Positions 50,536 to 63,770 are shown, numbered from the stretch's first letter. The stretch: DNA of 64,000 bases from Opisthorchis felineus (GCA_004794785.1 SJOL01009574.1:762304-826303), one strand, 5' to 3'. Notes: generated from the letters alone by a model not told the origin. Program-made: numbers and translations.

Positions 50536-53500
50536 CCAGTTATGGTGAACGTTTCCCCTCCAGCCAGAAACATATCGCTGCTGTTCCCCTTCTTTGCATT
50601 CAAATGGCCTCAGTCGTAATTGGTCAGCGACCGCGCTGCCTTCACGTAATTTGACTTGTCAGCTTTAAATCCTTGGTGCAACGTAGTCCCACTGACTTGT
50701 ACTTAATTGGCCTCTATTAAGGAGCTTCCATTTCTTCGTCACAATTGGTCAAGTCACCTGTTGCATAGTACCTTCTTTGCCCTCTTTTGATTAGTGGACT
50801 GGTTGGAGTCATATTCTCCGTGGTTATGTTTTAATCCACTGGCAAGTTTGCGATTGTTTACTGTGCGGTTTTATCACGCTTAGAATCCAGTAATTAGACT
50901 GTGCGTTTGTTTTTGTGCAGGCAGGCAGACTGAGCCAACACGGAAGTATTTGCTGGGTACTGGTGGTTGATCAGATAGCCGTTGATCTGATTGTTAAGAT
51001 TGGAAGTTTGCTTTCAAACGTTTTGTCTCCAGTTCAGGGGACACCGTCAGTGCGCAGTTGAGTGGGGGCTTTCTAGCTGCCTAGGTGTGCCTACTTAGTT
51101 GTTGAAGAATGTATAATATTCCCTCACGCGATTTGCTAACCGGTATACACCCCGTAATATTATTAGCCCAATCGCGATTTGCGCTGCCTTGTGATCTGTG
51201 CATCTCGTGCCCCACTGGTTGGTCAGGTGGTTGAGTTGGGGTGTCTTAGGTCCGTTTTTGATTGTTCCGTTCCAGGTTTGTGTTGAGTTGTGGACTTTTT
51301 CTTTTAATTTGGTTAGTTATAATGGCGACGATTGGATGAAATGTTGAGGTTAATCGTTGTATACGAGATTCCGCGCGGGGATTATGAGAAAAACTAAGTG
51401 ATACAAACAGAAAGGAAGCTCTCTACCAGAATGCTTGAACGCAAACTCCCAGCCCAGGGATACGAATAATTTTTACTCGTCTCCTTGCATGGAAGCATGG
51501 CATTCTACTGAAAAGTTGAAATTGACCCAGTCTATCGAACACTGCGAGCGAAGGTGCTATGGAACTACAGAACGCAAAGCCGCATAAAGAACCCGGTATA
51601 GAAGAGGCAGACAAGCCAAAACAATCTTATGGGGGGTAATCCACTTACCCGGACCAGCATCGAACGGACGAATCAAAGAAGGATGAGCAGCAACTCAACG
51701 TTCGGACCATCCAGGTTCGGTCAGTCAGCCAGCTACATGAGGTTATTAGGTACTCTTGAAAAAAAAACACAAACGGGGCTAGGCACGGAGGAGGCACCCG
51801 CTCTACCGAGCACCGACGAAATCTCAGTGACTGGGGACGAAATGTTTGCAAGCTAATTGCCAAGCTTGACAAACAGATCAACGGTCATCTGATCAACCAC
51901 CAATGAGTGCTCCTCAGCTACCAATGGTTCGACGTATTTGTTGGGTGACTCCTCTGTCTAGTATCAAGTCCCAAAACGCCACATTCTTTGTTCTTGAAGA
52001 GCAAGTGTTCACAAGTCGTCGGTACTGAACTGGCGACCCTCTTTGCCTTCTTGGATTGAAACAAGCGATATCTTGTCCTGCCTTCTGGCCTCCAGCCTGC
52101 TTTCCTGAATTCTAACCAACAGCTTACTTCCCATCTAACCAACATATGGTTTGTGACACTCGCTGCGCCGAAGTGTGTAGATATGACTTGTTTTTGTACC
52201 ATTCGTCCGATATTCGTTTCGACTCCAAGGTGGCTCTTGCAGTGCTTGTGAGCCTAAAGTCATAAATGACTTGCAGTTGTTTGGGCGATTTTTTATGTGC
52301 AATGTGTAATTATTGTGTTTGCAATATGATCCAGCCATGGCAAAAGATTATCCCACGGAGCCAACCAAATCGGGGTCCGCCGCGAGCAACAACCCGACGG
52401 TGTGCAGTGGTGAGCCTATATTTAGTCCCCTGGGTGGCCTTTATTTTGGGATATTTGAAACAGATGTCCTTCTTTTTTGCTTCTGACACTTCTTGTTGCG
52501 GTTAATCTTCAGTGAAAGGAAAAAACATCCAACTAGTTGTGCATTTTCTTCCTTTCCGGGGAAAAAACGTTTAACAGCGAACTGGTAAACCAATATGACG
52601 ATTTTTCTTGCACCAGCGACCTAGTGGACCAGTGATGCCGCTGGTGGTCAGCCTTCCGCAAAAACCGGATACCTCACGTTTTAGTATACAACCGGCCATT
52701 TAGAGCCCTAAGGGTAGTTCCTCCAAAGACTTGTACTAGTTCGTTCTCTGTTCATAGTCCAGCTAGCTTTTAGCCTCCCTGCTACCGTATAGGTGCTCAG
52801 TGTTGGTCTGTGAAAATAACCTCGATATCCGATATGACGACACGGTCACTCTACAGAAGGCCGTTGGCAACTGTTTATCTCGGACATATTAGCGCTCTCA
52901 GCCAAGAGTCATAAAACTGCGCCCGTGGCATTTGGTAACCCCTTTCTTATACATTTACGCTTCTGGACAAAACAGGCATCATCCCAACCCCTTCCACGAG
53001 AGCCCGAAAGAATCGGGATTTATGAAATTTTACTGTTCCTTTTCCATTATGGATTCGTCTCTACACTTCTCCCAGAGGCCACATAGTTGGTCTATCTCAT
53101 CCGCCGCTCATTCCCCATTACCGCCCCCAGCAGCTTCCCAATCTAGTACCCAGCCAGTTTTGGCCTTTTTAGAGCGCCGCTTACAAGTGTAGTGCAAGCG
53201 CGAAAAATCCGTTTAAGAAAACACTTGACGACAGACGAATAAGTGTGCTCCATCCGTTCATCATTTGTCATACTCGGAATTGCTGTCTCTGCTTTATCCT
53301 TCAAATACCGGCATTCTTGGGGCTGCTTCATTCAAACCCTCTATGGCATTCGGAAATACTCCTTCCTGCGCATGGTTGCTCTTAATAATAGCCAAGAACT
53401 CAGATTCTTCCAGAAATTGTACACTAATTAGACCAGTCGCAATTTTTCCTATTAAATTTGCCCTCTTTCTGGAGGATGATATCCTCATCAACAGTCTATT

Positions 53501-54022
53501 CCAAAGACGTCCATGCTTTCGAGCGCACACTGAGTAAGTTTCCCCTTGAAGTTTTTACGAACGTAACTTCTAGCCTCTATTCCATGCCAGCTTAATTAAG
53601 TTGCGTTCACCAGATCCCAGTCTAACTCGATATCCGCCCACCATCCCCGCTGCTAATAAATTAATGAGCTCTGCGTGTGTCGTCTGCATTCTTATGCACA
53701 CCTTGTGAGCATAGTTGGCTAGTGCCCCGCTTCATTCTCCTGTGGTCCCTTAGACCTGAAATGAACGCCATCGGTCGTAAGTAAAATCGTAAGTAAAATC
53801 GCCTCCGTATCCTAAGCTTTTTGAACCCCATTTCCCGCCTTGGCAGCATCTTCAGCCGCGTAGTTCAACCAACGCCGTTTTACCAGCCACCCACTGAGGT
53901 AGTCGATTCATGCACAAGCCAAACTCAAGCAAATGATTGGCTGGATGGAGTCACGTGATCCACACCCGAACATACGACTGCTTAGCCGACGGCTTGGTCG
54001 CTCAACAGATATTCCCCCCGAC
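50536..54022. other. no recognisable gene
   Basis: Mostly pyrimidine-rich on the plus strand in 52.9-53.9 kb. A 12-bp tandem duplication (CGTAAGTAAAAT) lies at about 53766-53789. Confidence 0.3.
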
Positions 54023-54090
54023 GGCTGCCCGTGGCTTGATGGCCTAGTGAAATCAGCTTGGGAGTAGCACCCGGCGTGTTCGCGGTCGGG
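54023..54090 (+). repeat. possible tRNA-derived SINE, second family
   Basis: GTGGCTTGATGGCCTAGTG (box A-like), GTAGCACCCGG and GTGTTCGCGGTC (decayed box B) follow the same order as at 63680-63770. Confidence 0.35.
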
Positions 54091-57000
54091 GGACGTCGTC
54101 TGACTTCTTTTCGACTTTCTCCGTTAGCATATTTCTTCACAGGACACTACTGCTTTTGCTGACAATCATATATGGCATAAAATATGATTAACTAAGGTGA
54201 TAAGCAACTTAAAGTTCCGAGTGCGAAAATTCTTGGACATATAGCTAAGTTTGAATCGAGATTCCCGAAAACATAAATGTCGAGTTCTTGCCAAACATTT
54301 ATTGGAAGAAGTGGTGTGGGTAGTTGGAAACAGGTTGCGTGAATGCAGAAAGGTCGGTGGAGAGTATTTTAAGGTACGTGGATACGTTGTGTGATGTAAA
54401 GTCTACGTATTCATTTTATAAACGTCAAATCGTGCATACCGCACGCGGAGAGGCAGAGATCTCCTGGACTAAATTCTTTAGATTTTCTTCGGACTATTTT
54501 CTCGCTTGCACTTACAGTCCATCTTTCCTTAATTTATGCGCTTTAACCATTTAACTCGTTCTTTTCTTGGCTTATGCGGAAATGTAGTTTGAATGCGCGC
54601 GCTTCCTGGCTTGTGTACAACTAACCAATCGGAATGTTGGCTTGTGCATGAATCGCATGTCACCCACTGACCTCCGAATTCCCACTGAACTGCTAGGCAT
54701 TTATCTATTCCACTTTATTTGTGGCTGATATGCAACACCTGAGCCTTCCATCCCTCATCCAATCCCAGAACTGGTTTTGCTCACAACTCTACAACGGGTA
54801 TATTAGGTGCACAAGACACTGCGTGAAGCTACACTAAATTCTACCTCTTTCAATCGCTATGAGACTAACTAAAACCTGACTTACCTCCTCAAGGTTAAGT
54901 ACATTCATGCGCAGCAGTCCATGTACAGCAAAAAACGCGAAGCAACATATGCCTGTGAAGGCGTGGCAGGCTTTTCAGGCATCGGAGTTGTGTCTCTGAG
55001 TCATCCGACCCTGTCGTCTTTTTCCTAATTCCACCGCCATGGGGCGGCATTTATACAGTGCTGCCTCCTTAACCTGGTTTAAGCAGTGGCTGGTTGTTGT
55101 GTGCCTGTGTGATCCGATATTGCTGTGTTACTGGTCTGGCTCTTCCCGCGACCGAATAAAAATATCGGGTAGCTGGAGTCTAGAAATGCGTAGGTGAATT
55201 ATGAGACTGCTAGGTGGTCTGCCAATTTGTAGACCCGGTGGCACGTGCGGCCACGACGGATTCATGCGGTGGTTGGGCACAGTGTAGGGGGTCTTCCTGA
55301 TGCGCCGAACTCAGGTGCGCATGGGGGCCTGCCACCCCTCTTGTCGCATAGGTTATCCACTAAATGCCGGGGTCCCCAGACTGTCCTCTACATGCAAAAA
55401 ATATATAAGCAGAGCCTCTGTCGGGTGCCAGTGAAGCTGGTTGAAGCCTGTCCTGGTCACACTATATTTTATGGGGAGTCCTCTTATGAATACGAAACAG
55501 GTTGTAGCGGGGTAGAAATGCTACCTTACGCACGAGCTAACTTAAGGCATGTGACACAGTGCCTCGGATTCATTCGCTGTAAAGAGCTTTTGCTCCTTCC
55601 AAGGCTCTGACTGCAGAGCACCGTGATTATACAGCACTACCACGAGTTTCACATTTTTTCCAATTTCATCTTTGTATGCCTTGAAAAGCCGGCTCCTCTA
55701 GACTTTTCCAACCCCCAGAATTAGTTGTGCACCTCTTTCTACAAAACACGATGTGACCCGGCTATCCATCTTCTAAGGCCGTAAGCTGTTGTCTGCCGCA
55801 GCCAAACACCAGAATCTTGCTTTACTCCCAAACTTCCTTGCTTACTTTCCGAATGCCTGTACCAAACCGTTTCGTTGACTGTCTTTGATGGATTCTTAAA
55901 CCCTTTTTATGCCCTAGCAAGCTTCCACATTTGATAGACCTACCGCTCTCAGCTGCCTACCACCCAAACATTCGTTCTCCTGAACTAGCTGAAAATACAC
56001 GTACTTATCAGCCACGGTGTTGGGCTCCGTCTGCTTACATCTCTCCATTTCCTGCCCAGCCTAAAGGGCAACTATACAAATAGTAATGACTCAAGCGGCG
56101 CGTACGTGAGTATGTACTCAACGTAATCAATTATCGCCATTCTCGTAATCGTCACCTGAATAATAGAAGTCTGTATTTGATATTTTTTGCTATCGGGTCA
56201 TCACAGTTATTAGAAATTGCAACCACTCCCATTTGCCTACTGTTTTAGGCCGTGGCCTGCTCGCTTACCGTAGTTTCTATGATCCCTCTTTACTTTTTCC
56301 CCTCTTGAATTCCTGATCAGGCTGTGGTTGTCTCAACGACCCGTGTAGACGGCAGCAACACTGCTTACCTCTCATGCTGCGCTCCAGAACATCCACGCGT
56401 CATACCAATCTCTTTCCTCCACAATTCTTCGGATAATCCCTACAACCCTAAAGGTATTCAATGACGCCAAACGTTATACACAAGACATCCATTTACGGGA
56501 CTACCATGAAACAGCGTAAGACGCTGCGATGACGACAACGCTGCTGCGTACCCAGTGCGATAGCATGCCCGTAGTTCACCATACTCCTGCTATTTTCCGA
56601 CCAACAGCGTAAACTGCGCACACAAGAACGTCTAAATATGTTGAATTTATCCCAAACCTCAAAGATGATTACTATCCTGGTTTTGAATACCCTCATTCTG
56701 CTCAGAAATTTATTTTTTCTACCCATGTCGACCCACTGGTTCTATGCAATACAACACCGTCTGCCTAAATGAGTCTGATCAAAGGGTTTTCATACCCCTC
56801 GGAATAAGCGAGTTTGCCTTTTTACAAATAACTCTGTAATTTTCTAGGTAAAAGCCCTCTCCATTCATCACATGGTCTAATTTTGATCCATCCTCCTCAT
56901 TTTGATGACTGTAACTTGGGCCAGAAACTCAACAGTCGAAGGTCATCTTGTCTTTGCAACCGTTATCACTTTTCATTCAGGACGATTAAGTTTCATTTTT

Positions 57001-59107
57001 AACAAAACCTAGTGATGAAATTTTCACCGTCTGTAAATCCAATTTTCCTCAGTCACAAATTTCAGCCATACCATGCACATACCACCGGTGTTCCACCATC
57101 GCCGATGTCCCGTTATCCGACACGTTCAGGACACGGTCAATTAATTTTGCCAACTTCGGAACGATACTGTTTGCGTTGGACTATTTATATTTCCATATAA
57201 TTGCTTTACTTCCATGCATTTCGGAGCACCCGCAACTGGCTTGTCTTGCCGTGCTACTATTATTGGTAATGTATGCTGGTAGAGAACCAGCTAAACGTTG
57301 ACTAAGCTTGTCAGGTTTGCTTCTGGGCCCACACCTACGTAGTGTTCGAAAAGAGCAGATGACGCGTTCCCCAACGCCCGCGATGCTAGATTAAAGGGGA
57401 CCTTGCCGACCGTAACTGTCTAAAGTTATACTTATCAGTAACTATGACGGTAAACACAATTTTATTGCTAATATATAAAGCTGAATAATATGAAAATATT
57501 AGTGAAAGTAACTAGCAAGATGCATTCAAGGTTTAATGAGGAAGAGCAGGGTTCTGACGGTCGCTGTATTGAAGATGTTCAGTAAGAGATCAGCCACAGA
57601 GAACTTGGAAATCTTGTTTCAGACTAGAACGATTTAGAGGGGACTTTTTGCGTGTTTGTGGCGCCAAACACTGTAGCGGGTGGCTTTGCAAGTGGCCAGC
57701 CGATTGAGAATTGTGAGGGTAAAAAAAGCCCCAGGGATGCTTTTTGAAAGACACGGCCAGAGTGAATGACGCACTCCAGTTGGCCGCGGTAACAGGGGGA
57801 TAGGTTGGAGCGGGAAAACCCGGCGTGAAAAAATGAGTTACGGAGGCATGTCGCTGACTTTGTGCCCTCTAAGGACTGTGCAGACTTAGCATACTGCCAT
57901 CACGCCGGGGAAGACAGATTAGATTGGAGGGTTTCAGGGGAGGATAAGTGAGGACTAACGGGCAATAAAATTTTCCTCAACGGAAAGCGAATCCGACGAT
58001 TGCGGCGGTCCCTTTTGAGGAGTAAAAGAAAGGCAAATTTTGGTGCAACCCACTCTTCAAAGCCTACATGTTAGCCAACACTGGAAACGACTGTTTAACC
58101 GGATGTTGCGATATCGTGGAGCCACAGTCAACTAGTTTGTTAAAAGTGCTGCACGGTTCTGTGGATAGAAGACGGCTTGTCTGGGGCGAGTAGCAGCGGT
58201 CGTCATCTCCTGTTTAGAAGGATTATGAGACTCCAGGAAGTACTTCTGCGACCTCAGCGAAGATTAGGCCAATCAATGTCGGCAGTGGGAACGTGTCGCC
58301 GAAAACGACAGATTGCGTGGGTCCAGAGACCGTTCCTTGGGGATATCGATGGTAGCACAAAACTGAGAGGAAACTAACCCGCACGCCCATACCCTAAGGC
58401 ACCAATCATGCATGCGTTAAGCCAGCCGGCGGAATAAAAGACAGAAAATTTCCAAGCTCTTCCAGCTATCCGGTGATGCTATAGGGAATCGTTTCGAATG
58501 ACCCTGATAGAAAGAACATGCAATCCACCTACAGCGTCTGTCTACTTGTTAGTGAAAAATTGGGTTAATCTGGCGGGGCAAAAGAGGGGGCAGTCTATTC
58601 AAGATGAGGACGGGTTGCACAAACTGAATGAGAATAGTATTCAGGGGGTAATATGGGATGGGTTTAAGAATTGGTGACCTAGTTTGCTAGGGTCTTGCAG
58701 GTATGTGCCCGTATGTATGGGGCGTACGGCAAAAAGAATTTTAACTTGTAGAAAATAATGCAGAAGGTAAAATAGACCACAGGGCACAAAGGGGAATGTG
58801 CCTAGACCACTGGACTTCGCATGGTGATAAGGGATTCTCCACGGCATGTACGGAAGAAAACGCAGAGCCATGGAACGCGCTGTGTTCGCAGGTGGTGTGA
58901 GGGTGTTGGGAGGCGATGGAAAGACACCTTGGTATTGTGTGGCAAGGATATCGGTTGGCAACGTATCAGTCGATGCAAGTTCTATATTGCGGGTCTTCAG
59001 GCAGAGGAGGCCTTGAACTGTGCCCCTTTTTGCGACCGTAGGCATCTGAATAACGACATTGGCAAGCTCTTAGCCTTCCAGAATAAATGGATTTGTTGTT
59101 TCTTCAG
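54091..59107. other. no recognisable gene
   Basis: Pyrimidine-rich up to about 57.2 kb on the plus strand, then purine-rich from about 57.5 kb. No domain seen; the 121-codon frame at 55245-55610 is not recognised. At 58891-59000 a plus-strand frame (GGVRVLGGDGKTPWYCVARI) looks protein-like and could be an upstream exon of the candidate gene that follows, but no clear donor was found. Confidence 0.3.
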
Positions 59108-59211
59108 TAGGTCAGGTTGGCTAGGAAGCAATATTGGCCAAAATAACTACTTCTATGCAAACTTCGAGCACAAAGCACCCAACGTGTTGTGTTCATCATG
59201 TAGCTTCCCAG
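59108..59211 (+). CDS. candidate exon of an unknown plus-strand gene
   Basis: Strong acceptor (TTGTTGTTTCTTCAG) and donor (CAG then GTAGGT) bound an open frame RSGWLGSNIGQNNYFYANFE and HKAPNVLCSSCSFP. It ends with one base of a codon. No homology known to me. An overlapping open frame (58821-59366) includes it. Confidence 0.3.
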
Positions 59212-59798
59212 GTAGGTTATTTCTGATGAAGTTAGTGGCTAGAAATGTGAGTGTGTATGTGAAAATGACAGGTTCACAACAACCTGGAGGTGATTTCGTG
59301 GTCTTGGCCTCACGGTGGAAGTCCGGAGTTAGGTTGGCGCCTCGTTGCGCCATACTCCTCCACTAGATGGCGGGTCTCAGTATGGCGAGCTCATCGGTGG
59401 GGCTCTGGTAACACAGGTTATTTTTCGGTAACACTGAGTTGTCGCTTTTTTTCTAGAAGAGGGAGCATTGTTACATCATTGATGGTAGGGGGATCAGTGG
59501 TTATAATCAGGTCGACAGACCCGGGTCACTGGCTGCGGCGGAACTTAGTCGGGCCGTAGGAGTTTTGGTGTCCTCCAGTGGTGGATATGTTGCTGAAAGC
59601 GACTGAATCAAAGCACAAACGCGAGGTGGTCGGGGGCCTCCAGTTGACGGCCTAAGCGTTGTAGCTGCTGACTATCCGAGGTAGGAGTAGTCAAGTGTAG
59701 AAATGGAAGTGTTGGAGGGGAAATACTACCTCTGAAGTACACGAGGTATGGCGGCGTGTCACACCAGCTTGAAGGCAGCAGACACCTTGTGCTTTCAG

Positions 59799-59875
59799 GA
59801 AGAGCCCAAAGTTTCCGACGTGTGACAACAGGAAAGTGGGAATACGTGCGCGTGGAAACGGACCGTTCCGTATCA
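59799..59875 (+). CDS. candidate exon of an unknown plus-strand gene
   Basis: Acceptor CTTGTGCTTTCAG and donor TCA then GTGAGT. It opens with two bases that complete the preceding candidate exon's split codon to Gly, then RAQSFRRVTTGKWEYVRVET to VS, ending in phase 0. Confidence 0.33.
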
Positions 59876-60937
59876 GTGAGTGCACACCACACCAGCACCG
59901 GAGCCATCAAGTTCAAAAGACTCGCAGCCTATTGTCACGATTAGGTCTTCAACCTCAGGAAAAACCTGAAGCAGGATGATCAGTATCAAGCAAAGGAAGG
60001 TATTGAGAACAATTTCTGGCAGCTGAGTAATTTTTCGTAAGAATGGCACAATTTCTGCAGGTACATGCAACTGATGCTTTGTTTGCAAAAAACGACAAAG
60101 GAATTAAATCGCCGATGTAAGGAAGCAAGGAGAAACCACGTAGTCACAAGCGTGTAAGGGATGCATTGCTGAAAGGATCGATGTGTGCGTGTAGTAGAGA
60201 GGTTAACTCAGACGGCGGGCAGGAAAATCAAAGGGCCACAGTAGTACGCGTTTTGAAAATTTGTGTATGAGAAAACTTGGGAGGAAATGAGCTTGTAATA
60301 TAGGTGTGGAACTGGGAACATGGGCGTTGGAAGATGCGCTTTGTGAGCTGAACTAGCACGCAGTTTTGTGGTAAGTGGTACATTTCGGGTGGATGGCCCC
60401 GTGCCGGTTAAGTAGAGGCGGGTCATAGGCAGGCACCGATGGCAAAATCAGAAAACTTGTTTAAAAAGCAGCTTCGGAATCCTGGAATGTCTGCTTGCAC
60501 CCCTGCTTGATGCCACTTGCTCCGTAAGGGTCAAAAGGAGTCTAACCAGGGGACGGCTAAGGTTTTAAGAACGGACAATGCGAGCTCCCAATGCTATTCT
60601 TCAAACAGAGAACTTAATGTTACGCTTCTGGGCTGATGTGTCCCTTTGAGCGACGGGAATATGTATGGTAATAGTCCCGGTAAGAACGGGCTTGAATGTA
60701 AATTTAGCCGTGCTAATGAGTTCCAAGGGGTTTGGGGCTAAAGTAATCTTTCGGATATGCGCGTGATACTGTAAAATGTGCTCCTGTGGGTCACGACACC
60801 GTGGATGCTTAAAACTGGTGGCGAATTAGGACATTCAGTGGGACTAAACAAAGAGGATTAGGTGATGTGGCCAAGAGGGGAGTGGACAAATCAGTGGTCA
60901 CATGAACGGCAGTAGCCATAGCGCTTGGCTTTCGCAG

Positions 60938-61013
60938 CTTTGCTCCGTTGAAGAAATGGAAGCATGGGATCTGGAAATCTCATTGCCGACCGCAGAGACT
61001 ATGCTGTTGGACT
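60938..61013 (+). CDS. candidate exon of an unknown plus-strand gene
   Basis: Acceptor GGCTTTCGCAG, phase 0, LCSVEEMEAWDLEISLPTAE then TMLLD. The end is placed at 61013 so that a 25-bp intron (GTGGGACAAG to CTATAG) leads to the next candidate exon in phase. An alternative donor is AG then GTAAAA at 61039. Very short introns are known in flatworms, but this one would be at the lower limit. Confidence 0.28.
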
Positions 61014-61038
61014 GTGGGACAAGTTTGCATTTCTATAG

Positions 61039-61174
61039 GTAAAACGGATGTTAAGAGCAACCAACGGGCACTAGACCCGTCTTTACTGAGGAACTCTTTT
61101 GGCCCTCAAGTGGAAACAAACGGGCAAAAATGTGAAGAGTGGAAGCCCCCAGCACAACTATGTTTTGACCATGA
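61039..61174 (+). CDS. candidate exon of an unknown plus-strand gene
   Basis: Acceptor TTTGCATTTCTATAG and donor GA then GTAAGG. The frame reads KTDVKSNQRALDPSLLRNSF, GPQVETNGQKCEEWKPPAQL, CFDH. It ends with two bases, matching the one-base start of the candidate exon at 61495. Confidence 0.3.
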
Positions 61175-61494
61175 GTAAGGCACCAGCTTGAGCCGTTGCA
61201 TACTATATAATGAGGGTGATGCAAGTCTCCCGGCACGCGAGCTGCCTGAGAGACAGACAAGACGATACATAAGCCCCCGGGTGTGATGATCCGGCTGTAG
61301 AGAGATGTGACACGATCATTCAGGACCTGGGCTGTCACTATTATCCTGGACAAATATCGGGTTCAGCGATAATAAGGAAGCGGTATCTTGAGGCTGCCGT
61401 GCGCAGGTTGGGTGTTTTTACTTAGCTGGGCTGGGATGTTTTTTCTACATTGTGGCCCATCACCCCTTTACGCCATTAAGATTTCTCTCTGCAG

Positions 61495-61543
61495 CTTGTC
61501 GGGGCCATCCCAGTTGTGGCGCACGAACCGACCTATAGCTTAG
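61495..61543 (+). CDS. candidate terminal exon of an unknown plus-strand gene
   Basis: Acceptor GATTTCTCTCTGCAG, then LSGPSQLWRTNRPIA and TAG at 61541-61543. Phase fits the preceding candidate. Short, so the call rests on splice signal and phase alone. Confidence 0.25.
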
Positions 61544-61645
61544 GACTGGAACGTTTCTAACCCAGTGTTAAGCGGGTCTTGTCCACAAACTTGACCTTAG
61601 GGCTTGTGGTAATTCCACCGCATAACCCGTTCGCAGCTCGCGCAG

Positions 61646-61723
61646 CAAAAATAGGTGATGATAATGAACTCCGTGAAGAAGATCCCCTATTGCTTCAAAC
61701 TGAACTGTGGATCAGAAGAACTG
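61646..61723 (+). CDS. candidate exon of a second unknown plus-strand gene
   Basis: Acceptor CTCGCGCAG and donor G then GTAATG around KIGDDNELREEDPLLLQTEL and WIRRT. It ends with one base of a codon and fits the two-base start of the candidate exon at 62331. It does not fit in phase after 61174 or 61543. Confidence 0.27.
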
Positions 61724-62330
61724 GTAATGCCAAATAGGTTGGAGAAAGTGGAGAATGCCCCTGCTGGTGCCAACATAAACTACTACGCAGTGTAGCTTAT
61801 CCTTGACGGCGCTAGCACCTGCGATCAATAGCCTATCAAAAAACCGTCTTATGAGCCTATCCATCGGAGTAGCGCTGTCTGGAGCGGAGATAAAACTTTC
61901 CGTGAGTCGTCTGCAGATTTTGGCAGCTTTAGGTAAACCTTTAGGTAAAAGCAGCCAGGTGACCAGATGACGTTTATACGTCGACATGCTTTACTTTTTG
62001 TCGCAAAGCTTTACCGGAAACAGCTTAAAAACACCGCATGGTGCTCCTATGTTTCGACGCCTGCCAACGAGCCATAGTGACACTTGAAGATGCTAAGGCC
62101 GAAAAGACGTTATTCAAGCATTTATCATGGGCCCTTGAGAAGGAACTTGCTTAATGGTAGAGGGGACAAAGAAGCCCAGGACCTCAGGTACAAAGAGGCA
62201 CCGTGTCGCCTTACGTTAACTCAAGCCTGTGATTTTGGCAAATAGGTATTCAATTCTGTCACGTGACGAAATGCTGACGTCAGAATCATGCTTGGAATGG
62301 TGCGATTCTCTCCCATTGACTGAACACTAG

Positions 62331-62542
62331 GTACAAACCAAAATTACTTTCTCCGAAACCGTGGGGTTACTAACGCCGAGACTTATGTGGATGTTACGTC
62401 CATTCCAGTGGCCCAATTTTATGCCCCCGTGCCAACGGCTACTTGTCCGAATGGGCGCATTCCCTTGGTCACCAAACACCTCAAACTGGGAGGTTGCTCC
62501 TCATTGTTTTCCCCAACTTTCCTCACTATTCAGAACCCGAAA
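62331..62542 (+). CDS. candidate exon of a second unknown plus-strand gene
   Basis: Acceptor TGAACACTAG and donor AAA then GTAAGT (62543). It has 70 open codons: TNQNYFLRNRGVTNAETYVD, VTSIPVAQFYAPVPTATCPN, GRIPLVTKHLKLGGCSSLFS, PTFLTIQNPK. Composition is protein-like with three Cys, but the family is not recognised. Confidence 0.33.
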
Positions 62543-62559
62543 GTAAGTTTCGGTAAAAC

Positions 62560-63679
62560 AGACCAGCAACAAACGTCTCGCCGTCCATGACAGCCTGAAG
62601 ATATCTTCATTTTACGCGAAGTTGGGATAACTCCCTATCTGTTCTTATTTGCCGAAAATCTCCAAGTGTTCCGTGCACCCAGAGTAATAACACGGTCGCA
62701 GCATTAGCAGAATGCTGTTGTAAAATAATACCACAATCCTCATTCGCGTAAAACAGCGTTGCGAGATGACCACGGTTAACACCAACGTCAGTGACGGAAG
62801 TTTCGGTACTGTCTCGTCTCCAGTAAAGTGCATAAACAGGAAATAAGTTAGCACTCCCGCGTATTCGGCGAACAAACCAAGTTGGACTACAGGTGTCCAG
62901 CGATAGCAATCTGCTGATTTCCGCAACGACAACGCCAACACAAATGCCTTGTCGGTATCATTCGAAAACATTTGGTCACAAGCAAACAACCTCGCGTCGT
63001 GTCCACATCTTAATATACCTCTCCTTACAAATCTTGTTGATCGGAAATTAATATTATCATCATGAATAACCCATATTACCTCCAGTAGTATCCCTTAAAC
63101 GGATCCTCTTTTTCAGTTACTGGAATAGTTTAAGTAGTTTGTCGTTAACTCATTTTATATCTCAATACCGAAGACAATCCCCGAAGCTATGCCTCAGAGT
63201 GCAGGGGATCCTCGTTCCAACGGGTTCCTCCTCGACAAGCGTTTCTGAAAACCCAAACTGCGGCATGAGACTACCCATATCTTGGTGCTAAACAGTCGCA
63301 GTGTTTGCGCTGGTAGTGTGACAAATATTTGTGATCCCCCACAAAATATGAAGCAAGGACGAAAAATCCAGCCCAATGCTACCAATTTATTCACCCAGGT
63401 TGCTATTATATTCACAAAACTGTAAGTCCAAGACCCACCGACAATAAATGTCACTGGTAAAGCATGGAATTTGAGTTCCGTCCAGGAAATTCACCCGGGT
63501 TATGGTGAAAACACCATAGAACTTGGCCAACCGGGCGACAAATGAGACTTGATTTGCCCATAACCAAATAAGTGATTGGTTCAAAGATCACCACCTGAGA
63601 ACGACAGTCGGCCGGCGTAACGTGATTACCAGTACTATAAGTGCAAGAGGTTTTTGATCGCTCAGCTAAAGTGTTCACC
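62560..63679. other. no recognisable gene
   Basis: Minus-strand frames up to 114 codons (62989-62645) match nothing I know. A strong acceptor (CCTCTTTTTCAG, near 63104-63115) could serve a downstream exon. Confidence 0.3.
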
Positions 63680-63770
63680 AACCGCCTCTCGTGGCCTGAT
63701 GTGCCAATGGGATAAACCTGTGGATTGGGGGTGCCACCCTTCGAATCCCGGGTGTGTCACCGATCCTACT
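63680..63770 (+). repeat. tRNA-derived SINE, second family
   Basis: CTCTCGTGGCCTGATGTGCC (box A-like), then CCCTTCGAATCCCGGGTGTG (box B at about 63739-63749). The order and spacing are those of a tRNA, but the stems do not close, so it is a SINE or tRNA pseudogene, not a tRNA gene. Confidence 0.45.

Noticed and set aside
53766..53789. 12-bp tandem duplication CGTAAGTAAAAT
   Set aside because: Two units only; likely replication slippage, without further context.
58821..59366. 181-codon plus-strand frame as a single gene
   Set aside because: Good splice signals inside it suggest that only part (59108-59211) may be coding; the rest resembles no protein.
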